Translations under genes and position numbers: made by a program | The notes under the pieces: model-generated | Told to the model about the DNA's origin: nothing | What the model saw: only the letters and a program-made list of their open reading frames with translations | The model's database searches: none | Shown: positions 58,418 through 64,000 of the stretch, piece after piece | How the letters are laid out: every line of letters starts with the position of its first letter | Numbering within the stretch: position 1 is the first letter of the stretch | NCBI RefSeq assembly: GCF_010729105.1 | Contig: NZ_AP022573.1 | Coordinates: 1,798,001-1,862,000 of the forward strand | Origin: Mycobacterium saskatchewanense | GTDB lineage: Bacteria; Actinomycetota; Actinomycetes; Mycobacteriales; Mycobacteriaceae | Length of the DNA stretch: 64,000 bases | Direction of reading: 5' to 3'

Positions 58418-58631
58418 TCGCCTCACTTACACCGACTTGCCGCATCGACTCCTCGGTGGCCTCACTCGGCGAGGTGCCCGGTCGGGCATACCGCCGGTGC
58501 CGGCGCTTTCGCCAGGTCGGACATCGCGGGCGGCGCGATCGGCAGCCGTGTCGCCCGCCGGGACCGATCGTCGCGCCGGCGCAGCGCACCGTTCGAACGT
58601 CGCGAAGCTCGGTCGAGCCCGGACCAGACGA

Positions 58632-58648
58632 CAACAACACCGATTGGT
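58632..58648 (+). promoter_or_regulatory. Candidate operator, site L, in the tetR promoter region
   Basis: CAACAACACCGATTGGT followed by TAA. The right half CCGATTGGT is identical to site E, the left half is degenerate. It lies 184 bp upstream of tetR and could mediate autoregulation. Confidence 0.4.
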
Positions 58649-58676
58649 TAAGGGGAGGCATTCAGAATTTAGGCGG

Positions 58677-58708
58677 TTAGCATGTTGTACGGCGCACTAC
58701 AACGCTAA
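58677..58708. repeat. Inverted repeat upstream of tetR
   Basis: Arms TTAGC plus GTTGTA (58677-58689, with two extra bases AT between them) and TACAAC plus GCTAA (58698-58708), around an 8-base loop. It could be a regulator-binding dyad. Confidence 0.6.
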
Positions 58709-58729
58709 TTCACCGTGCTAATCTCATAG

Positions 58730-58761
58730 TGTCAGATTTCTATGATGTCAGATTTCGATGA
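58730..58761. repeat. 16-bp tandem direct repeat upstream of tetR
   Basis: TGTCAGATTTCTATGA (58730-58745) followed directly by TGTCAGATTTCGATGA (58746-58761), one mismatch, ending 70 bp before the tetR start. It is AT-rich compared with the surroundings. Confidence 0.75.
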
Positions 58762-58831
58762 CTGCGGTCTCAACCGTGGGGGCGTGTCGGTGGCCCACCG
58801 GGAGTGACCAGCAAGCGCACAAGGACATTAG

Positions 58832-59569
58832 ATGGCTCGCCCCAAAGTTCCCTTGATATCACGCGAGAAGGCACTCGAGACGGCGCTTCGCATCATCGAC
58901 ACCGATGGCATCGACGCGCTGAGTATCCGCCGCTTGGGCGCTGAGCTCAAGGTGAACGGCGCCTCCCTTTACCATCATTTCGCCAATAAGGAAGCGATTC
59001 TCGTCGGCGCCACCGAACTCGCCCTCGAACGAACTCCGATCGACGTTCAGTCGGACGGCAGCGACTGGAAGCTTTGGATGCTCGATGGAACTCGCCAGCT
59101 GCGCGACGTTCTCGTCGCACATCCCGCTCTGATCCCGATAATCGTCAAGCGTCGCACTCTTGGCGTCCGTGCTGAAGCTCTGGAAACTATCACGCGCAAG
59201 CTCATCGGCAGGGGTGTGCCCGCCGAAATCATCCTTCCACTCTACGAGGCCCTTGAACGCTTCGTCATCGGCACCGCCGTGCGTCAGGTCAACGGGGAGG
59301 CGATGCCACCGACGACCAAGGAGGACGAAGCCTACCCCCACCTCCGATTGGCGACGGTCACCCGTGGATCGACTGACGACGAACTCTTCGACGTCGTAGC
59401 CCTTGGGATCATGGACGCCGTCGCCCGCACTGCCACCGAACATCCGGCCGGGGGCGAGCACGCGCAGCAGGACCAAGCGGTCTCCCCCGACGGTTCTCCC
59501 CGCGCGAAGAAATCTGCCCGGCGAGCCGTCTCGGCCTCACGACGTCGACGGCCGGCGAATACACCCTAG
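58832..59569 (+). CDS. TetR-family transcriptional regulator
   Basis: 245-residue repressor-type protein. The N-terminal helix-turn-helix spans about residues 10-55 (ALETALRIIDTDGIDALSIRRL, then GASLYHHFANKEAILVGA). The helical ligand-binding domain runs to about residue 200, and a basic, disordered tail (RAKKSARRAVSASRRRR) follows. It is the only TetR regulator in the catabolic region. With a candidate operator in its own promoter region it is the best candidate controller of the 17-bp motif regulon, but this is inference. The ATG at 58832 directly follows an AT-rich leader. Confidence 0.92.
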   Translation: MARPKVPLISREKALETALRIIDTDGIDALSIRRLGAELKVNGASLYHHFANKEAILVGATELALERTPIDVQSDGSDWKLWMLDGTRQLRDVLVAHPALIPIIVKRRTLGVRAEALETITRKLIGRGVPAEIILPLYEALERFVIGTAVRQVNGEAMPPTTKEDEAYPHLRLATVTRGSTDDELFDVVALGIMDAVARTATEHPAGGEHAQQDQAVSPDGSPRAKKSARRAVSASRRRRPANTP

Positions 59570-59643
59570 GCGAACGCACCGGCACTAAGGGTGACAGGCC
59601 GTCGACCCTTTCGACGCAACGCATTACAGCGATCAGCTCGCCG

Positions 59644-60114
59644 CTACCACCACTTGGGCATCCCGGCCAGACTGGCGTCCGGCCGGAACGTTCGGCTGAC
59701 AAATCGCCAGCCGTCATCGGTGAGCAGGAGTCGGTCGTCGTAGGAGCCGGAGGTTACCCATGACGATGAACCCGGTTCCCTGCGTTCCGACCGGCGTCCA
59801 AGGATCACCCTGGCCTGCTGGCGCGCGTGCGTTCCATCGATCGTGATGCGATGGTTCATGGTCAAGTGGACGAGTCCGGCCGGGATCATCGCGGAGACCA
59901 TCTTCCGCAGCGCCTCGTGCCCCTTTGTCTCAGGCACGCCCTTTTGAATGAACTCCCCGGCCGGGACGAACGTGTCCACCCATCCTTCAACGTCCCCGTT
60001 ATCCCAGGCGTCGTTGTAGGTCGAGGTCAGCTCGGCGATCGCGATATGGTCTTCGATCGCGGCGATTCTCGCATCGAGGGAAATGTCAGTCTGCATCGCC
60101 TTGGCAGGTCTCAC
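59644..60114 (-). CDS. SnoaL/NTF2-like protein (BaiE-type dehydratase fold)
   Basis: 156-residue protein of the SnoaL_4-like group. LDARIAAIEDHIAIAELTSTYNDAWDNGDVEGWVDTF is the long N-terminal helix with the Tyr/Asp pattern. HLTMNHRITIDG carries the conserved His, and the protein ends in the strand WRFVSRTFRPD. Members include ring dehydratases and dioxygenase small subunits. The start is GTG 60114 or ATG 60096; neither has a good ribosome-binding site. Site F sits 32-50 bp upstream, shared with the divergent dioxygenase-like gene. Confidence 0.82.
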   Translation of the reverse strand: MRPAKAMQTDISLDARIAAIEDHIAIAELTSTYNDAWDNGDVEGWVDTFVPAGEFIQKGVPETKGHEALRKMVSAMIPAGLVHLTMNHRITIDGTHARQQARVILGRRSERREPGSSSWVTSGSYDDRLLLTDDGWRFVSRTFRPDASLAGMPKWW

Positions 60115-60145
60115 GGTTCGAGTTTAGAGAGGTCGAAACCCTAGG

Positions 60146-60162
60146 GTCAAGCGGTGTTTGGT
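60146..60162 (-). promoter_or_regulatory. Candidate operator, site F (divergent SnoaL/dioxygenase promoter)
   Basis: Minus-strand ACCAAACACCGCTTGAC preceded by TTA, between divergent starts at 60114 and 60268. Confidence 0.5.
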
Positions 60163-60267
60163 TAATGCCGACGAATCCCTGCTCGCCGGCGCCGAACAAA
60201 GGTTGGTCGCATCACACATAATCCAACGCTGCTGGCTAAATTGGGCCGCCGGTGATACTTTCGCGCT

Positions 60268-61371
60268 ATGCGAACGCTCATCCAGTTCAGCAAGGGCCGA
60301 ACGAGTCGGCAGGCGCACCGGGACCTGCCGACTGTCTCGTCCGGCGAAGACCTTCTGAAAGACGACGAACTTACCCGCAAGGGGTTTGACGGACGTGAGG
60401 CAGTCTTGTATCGGGCCAATGACCCGACGACGTTTCGCACGGTGGGACGGTTCCGCTCGACAAACGTAATGTTGTCCGACATCACGCCTTCCGACTTGGC
60501 AGACCCGCGAGGGACGGCTCAGAGGCTCTACTACAACGCTGATGCGTGCATCTGGCTTTCCCGGCGACGCGAACCGATGCCGTTCTTCCGGCGCAATGTC
60601 GATGGCGACGAGTGCTGGTTCGTCCATCGCGGGACGGGGACCGTTGAAACCGAATTCGGCCCGATCACTTATGGCGAGGGTGATTACGTGGTGATTCCGA
60701 AGGCCATCACACATCGGTGGGTGGTCGACGGGGACGAGACCTTCCTTTTCGGAATCGAGACTGTGGACGAGCTTCGTGCCCCTACGTACGTGGGTCTGGG
60801 TCGGCATGCGCCGTTCGATCCTGACGTAATCCGGGTGCCCGAGCCCACGCCGGTGGCAGAAGCGACGGCAGAACACGAAATTTCGGTCAAGTACGACGGC
60901 GAGTATTCCTCGATCTGGGTCGACCATCATCCATGTGACGTCGAGGGCTGGAAGGGCGACTACTTTCCGTTCGCCTTCAACATTCGGGACTGGAACGTGA
61001 TCATGTCGGATTCGCTGCATCTGCCGCCTTCCATGCATGTGTTCCTTGTCGCGGAGGGCATAAACATCATCAACCTGCTGCCCCGGCCGTTTGAATCGGT
61101 TGACGGTGTCGAGCGGATCCCCTGGTTTCACCGTAACGCCGACTACGACGAGATCGCCTTGATCCATGGGGGCAAGTCGCTCGGGCGGCCGATGAAACCG
61201 GGCCTGGTGAGTCACGACCCACAGGGGATCCACCACGGTTTTCCGGATCGCGCACGAATAAAGTCCCGGCGTGAGCGAACCGACCATCCGCGAATCGAGT
61301 GGGAAATCATCATGATTGAGGCTGCCCGCCCCCTCAAACTCGATCCCGTAGTCGAAGCCATATCACAATGA
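60268..61371 (+). CDS. Homogentisate 1,2-dioxygenase-like cupin protein
   Basis: 367-residue cupin related to homogentisate dioxygenase (canonical about 440 residues). The first cupin domain has CWFVHRGTGTVETEFGPITY and DYVVIPKAITHRW. In the second, the metal-site region WFHRNADYDEIALIHG (His288, Asp294/Glu295) and SHDPQGIHHGFPD (His316/322/323) keep the His-acid-His type of iron ligands. It should be an Fe(II) ring-cleaving dioxygenase, but the substrate need not be homogentisate. The start is an ATG at 60268. The alpha/beta hydrolase downstream may act on its product. Confidence 0.82.
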   Translation: MRTLIQFSKGRTSRQAHRDLPTVSSGEDLLKDDELTRKGFDGREAVLYRANDPTTFRTVGRFRSTNVMLSDITPSDLADPRGTAQRLYYNADACIWLSRRREPMPFFRRNVDGDECWFVHRGTGTVETEFGPITYGEGDYVVIPKAITHRWVVDGDETFLFGIETVDELRAPTYVGLGRHAPFDPDVIRVPEPTPVAEATAEHEISVKYDGEYSSIWVDHHPCDVEGWKGDYFPFAFNIRDWNVIMSDSLHLPPSMHVFLVAEGINIINLLPRPFESVDGVERIPWFHRNADYDEIALIHGGKSLGRPMKPGLVSHDPQGIHHGFPDRARIKSRRERTDHPRIEWEIIMIEAARPLKLDPVVEAISQ

Positions 61372-61628
61372 CGCTCCGATGAGGCGCGGGTGCGCAACAC
61401 GCGGTATGCCGCCGTGCGGTTGCCCCACCGATGACATCGCACGCCCGGGTGCCGCCCGATCCGCCCCGAAACCCTGAACACTGCGAACGAGCCGAAGGTC
61501 GCCGACCTGAGACGGATGAAGCCCTACGAGCCGATGGGAAGCTCCCGTCGACCGGACTGATCGCTGCTCAGCGGACAATGGGTCACTTCCGAAGGAGCGA
61601 CGATTCCCCAAGTGAGGCAGGCCTACTC

Positions 61629-62792
61629 CTAGATGAGTAGGTCGTTGTCCGTGCCCCATGCCAGCACCGACTCCACCGCTTCGTCGAGATACTGTCGCTG
61701 CTCCCCGTCGCCGCTGAAATAGTGGTTCGCGCCCTTGATCACTGCCGAAACCTTCGACTCCGAAGCGACCCTCTCAAAGAAGTCTCGTTGATGCGAGGCG
61801 GGACATGCGTCGTCCGCAGAGTTCGTCACGACCAGCACAGGCACCGTGATGCGTGGCGCAGCATCGATGGCGTCAACTTGTGCATCGTCAATGCTCCACT
61901 GCGACAGCCATCCTCGTGTCGTGCAGAACCGGGCAAGGCCTGATGACGCATCGTTGGCGATGCGTGGATCGCCGAGGTAGGACCAGCCGGGCACCCGGTC
62001 GTTCGGATCGATCGCAGGATCCAGCCATCTCAGATCGGCCATTGTGCCGTGCACCACAAAGCAGTACTCGTCGTGAGGGCGACCCGTCGATTGCATGCGG
62101 TCGTACCGCTCACGCACACGGGCGGTGATGCGGCGATTGCGGTCCAGCTGCGCCAACCGGTACTTCTGCACGAATTCAGGCGAATAGGGGGGCTTATTCG
62201 GGTTCGCCGGGTCATAGATGTTGAGTTCTGGGTCCCGCTCGTCCGGTCGATCCTCGTCCTGAATGGACGGATCGAGAAAGTCGGTCAACAGATGGTGTCG
62301 GCTTCGATGGCTAGCCATCAACACCACGCCGTCGGCGCGCAGAAACTCGGTGTCGGCAATCACCGAAGGTTCGCCCGCGGCCGTGTGGGTGATCGTTTTG
62401 TGCTCCGCTTCAGCCTGATAGGCCGCAATAAGCGAGCCTCCACCGCTCCACCCGACCAATACGACGCGCTCGTAACCCAAGCGCTCCTTGGTCTCTCGTA
62501 TCAGTGCAGCCAGGTCGAGCAGTGCGTTCTCCATCTGCAGGCCGGCATCTCCCGTCGTGTAACGAGTCCCACCTGCAACGACGTGCAGTCCGAGACGGGC
62601 CAGATGGGAAAACGCGGGCAGGTAGGCCGGCGAGCCTATCGGATGCATCCCCACGAACGCGGTCCTCGAGTCTTCGTCGGTGCGTATCAACTGCGCCTGA
62701 CGCACCACCGAGTCGTCTATCGAGCCATAGACGTCTTTACGCGGCGATTTTTCTTTGTTGACAACAAGAAAGGGCGTTCGCGTGGTCTTCAT
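61629..62792 (-). CDS. Alpha/beta hydrolase
   Basis: 387-residue hydrolase. GYERVVLVGWSGGGSLIAAY is the nucleophile elbow (Ser116). VPVLVVTNSADDACPASHQRDFF gives the acid and GANHYFSGDGEQRQYL the His. A large insertion (about residues 150-250) forms a lid. It could hydrolyse a ring-fission product or a CoA/ester intermediate. The ATG at 62792 lies only 14 bp from site G, suggesting a short or absent leader or a blocking operator. It is convergent with the dioxygenase-like gene. Confidence 0.85.
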   Translation of the reverse strand: MKTTRTPFLVVNKEKSPRKDVYGSIDDSVVRQAQLIRTDEDSRTAFVGMHPIGSPAYLPAFSHLARLGLHVVAGGTRYTTGDAGLQMENALLDLAALIRETKERLGYERVVLVGWSGGGSLIAAYQAEAEHKTITHTAAGEPSVIADTEFLRADGVVLMASHRSRHHLLTDFLDPSIQDEDRPDERDPELNIYDPANPNKPPYSPEFVQKYRLAQLDRNRRITARVRERYDRMQSTGRPHDEYCFVVHGTMADLRWLDPAIDPNDRVPGWSYLGDPRIANDASSGLARFCTTRGWLSQWSIDDAQVDAIDAAPRITVPVLVVTNSADDACPASHQRDFFERVASESKVSAVIKGANHYFSGDGEQRQYLDEAVESVLAWGTDNDLLI

Positions 62793-62805
62793 GACCCAGG
62801 ATATT

Positions 62806-62822
62806 ATCCCACAGCGTTTGGT
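62806..62822 (+). promoter_or_regulatory. Candidate operator, site G
   Basis: ATCCCACAGCGTTTGGT, 14 bp upstream of the hydrolase ATG on the opposite strand; the reverse complement begins ACCAAACGC. An AT-rich GATAAT-like stretch adjoins it. Confidence 0.45.
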
Positions 62823-63199
62823 TTTTCCACATCATCGTCTGCACGGCGCGCGTAGAAGCGGGCATCGGGGCGAGCCGTTGAAGAGCCCCGGCGAGCCGAG
62901 CGGGCCGAAGACGCAGGCCTGACAGACACCTGGGTGACGACGTTGGGACCGCCTTCGCAGCGGCGCCATCGCACCACGGAGGGAGGAAGCCCCCGCGACC
63001 AGTCGATCGTCGGCCGTGAGATTGCCTCGCCCACCAGGTGGCTATGGCGGTAGCTGAAGCCTCAGCCCTCGACGACCTCCCCGCATTCGGCGGTGTGACG
63101 CGCAGCCCGTGACGTGTCCTTGGACTCGGCAACCAACGCGGATCGGCTGTCCGACGGAACGTGATGATGCCCTACTATCGGAGGCGTTATCTTCCACGA

Positions 63200-63216
63200 A
63201 CCGATCGATGTTGGAT
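63200..63216 (-). promoter_or_regulatory. Candidate operator, site H
   Basis: Minus-strand ATCCAACATCGATCGGT, matching site D at 14 of 17 positions, 58 bp upstream of the third ligase start. Confidence 0.55.
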
Positions 63217-63274
63217 TTACTCCGGTTGGAGCAATCCTGGTACCACGCCGTTCGATGGCAGGGAGGCCAATCAC

Positions 63275-64000
63275 ATGGATTACACGGTCGCCGACGCACT
63301 CCGTGCACGGGTAGCGGCTGATCCCCTCCAACGGCTGGTCAAGTGTGGTGGCGAGTGGCTTACCGCCGCGGAGGTAAATGAATTGTCTGCCCGGGTGGCC
63401 GCCGGGCTGCTGGGTCTGGGGATGCGCAAGGGCGACCGCCTGCTGGTGATGCTGCCCAACCGTCAGGAAATGGTCGAGGTCTTCTTTGCCTGCGCACGCT
63501 CGGGCGTGGTCCAGGTACCGGTAAACATCTACCTCAAGGGCGAATTCCTTGCCTACCAGGTGCGGGACAGTCAAAGCCGGGTGGCGATAACTGACCGCGC
63601 TGGGTTGCGGTCACTTACCCCGCTGCTCGACCAGACAGCCCTCGAGCAGATCGTCCTGGTCGACCAACTCGACGATGATGATGCCGATCTCGCAATTCCC
63701 GTTCTTCCCTACCTTTCGCTGAAGAACACCGCCGACGAAGCACCAGCGGTCGATCTGACCGACGCGGACCTCGTGTCGATTCTGTACACCTCGGGCACCA
63801 CCGGTCCATCGAAGGGCTGCATGCTCAGCAATGCCTACTACACGGTGGCACCGAAGGTATTCCTCGAACACCATTGGCTCGCCGCGGACGACAGGATCCT
63901 GACGCCGCTACAACTGTTCCACGGGGCAGCCCACAATGTGCTGATGCAGGGCCTCGTCGCCCCGCGGGGCGCCGTGTGCTTCGAGACGTCTTTTTCCGCA
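63275..64000 (+). CDS. ATP-dependent acyl-CoA ligase, 3' end outside window
   Basis: The first 242 residues of an ANL ligase, open to the last base. The start is an ATG at 63275 with GGGAGG upstream. Visible are LVKCGGEWLTAAEV, the NIYLKGEFLAYQVRDSQSRV segment shared with the ligase at 38437, the P-loop LYTSGTTGPSKGCMLSNAY (about residue 170) and LQLFHGAAHNVLM. The C-terminal catalytic Lys lies beyond the window. It is the third ligase of the cluster and has its own candidate operator (site H). Confidence 0.9.
   Translation, partial: MDYTVADALRARVAADPLQRLVKCGGEWLTAAEVNELSARVAAGLLGLGMRKGDRLLVMLPNRQEMVEVFFACARSGVVQVPVNIYLKGEFLAYQVRDSQSRVAITDRAGLRSLTPLLDQTALEQIVLVDQLDDDDADLAIPVLPYLSLKNTADEAPAVDLTDADLVSILYTSGTTGPSKGCMLSNAYYTVAPKVFLEHHWLAADDRILTPLQLFHGAAHNVLMQGLVAPRGAVCFETSFSA

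Larger units (their letters stand above)
58075..58831. promoter_or_regulatory. Intergenic region between ligase and tetR with repeats and candidate operators
   Basis: About 750 bp with no convincing gene. It holds candidate sites K and L, an 11-bp-arm inverted repeat and a 16-bp tandem repeat (listed separately), all nearer the tetR side. Confidence 0.45.
62793..63274. promoter_or_regulatory. Divergent promoter region, hydrolase and third ligase
   Basis: About 480 bp without a convincing gene. It has candidate site G at its left end and site H at its right end. Short open frames on both strands lack a recognisable family. Confidence 0.45.

Overview
The window is GC-rich, dense actinobacterial DNA. 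Its left part keeps the gene order I know from Mycobacterium tuberculosis Rv2467 to Rv2485c: pepN, HNH nuclease, glbO, aglA, thioesterase, NAD-glutamate dehydrogenase, ettA, an SSB, plsB2, plsC, a WS/DGAT and lipQ. With F420-type enzymes, CxxHxxC ferredoxins and many CoA-linked enzymes elsewhere, the best reading is a non-tuberculous Mycobacterium. Species cannot be fixed from sequence alone.

Layout. 1-25444 is conserved core. It is interrupted by an extra FAD enzyme (6021-7058), a broken amidohydrolase with a neighbouring gene fragment (7081-8006) and a CtaG/CopD membrane protein (16434-18521). A tRNA-Arg(TCT) at 25630-25703 closes the core. Next comes a junction zone with an IS256-family element (25853-27178) and decayed pieces of a nitronate monooxygenase, a hemerythrin-like protein and a TetR regulator. 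Intact XRE, alpha/beta hydrolase, LLM, DDN and enoyl-CoA hydratase genes lie among them (27929-32464).

32547-64000 is a large catabolic region in short, often divergent units. It holds two P450s, two [3Fe-4S] ferredoxins, two SDRs, three ATP-dependent acyl-CoA ligases (one cut by the window end) and a family III CoA-transferase. It also holds an Old-Yellow-Enzyme/2,4-dienoyl-CoA-reductase homologue, a ketosteroid-dehydrogenase-like flavoprotein and a thiolase-like protein with its DUF35 partner. The rest are two NTF2/SnoaL proteins, a homogentisate-dioxygenase-like cupin, an alpha/beta hydrolase, an AceE-like thiamine-diphosphate enzyme, two ACMSD-type amidohydrolases each divergent from a GlxA/AraC regulator, and a TetR regulator.

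The most interesting observation is a 17-bp imperfect palindrome, idealised ACCAnnCGnCGnnTGGT. I found it by eye at about a dozen places. Nearly all lie within about 200 bp upstream of a start codon in the catabolic region, including the tetR promoter, and I saw none in the core or at the two GlxA/amidohydrolase promoters. This suggests one regulon, probably run by the local TetR protein. The enzyme set fits activation of a hydrophobic, probably polycyclic (steroid- or terpenoid-like) or aromatic compound: P450 hydroxylation, CoA activation, redox and dehydration steps on the ring or side chain, aldol or thiolytic cleavage, and ring fission. The substrate cannot be read from the sequence.
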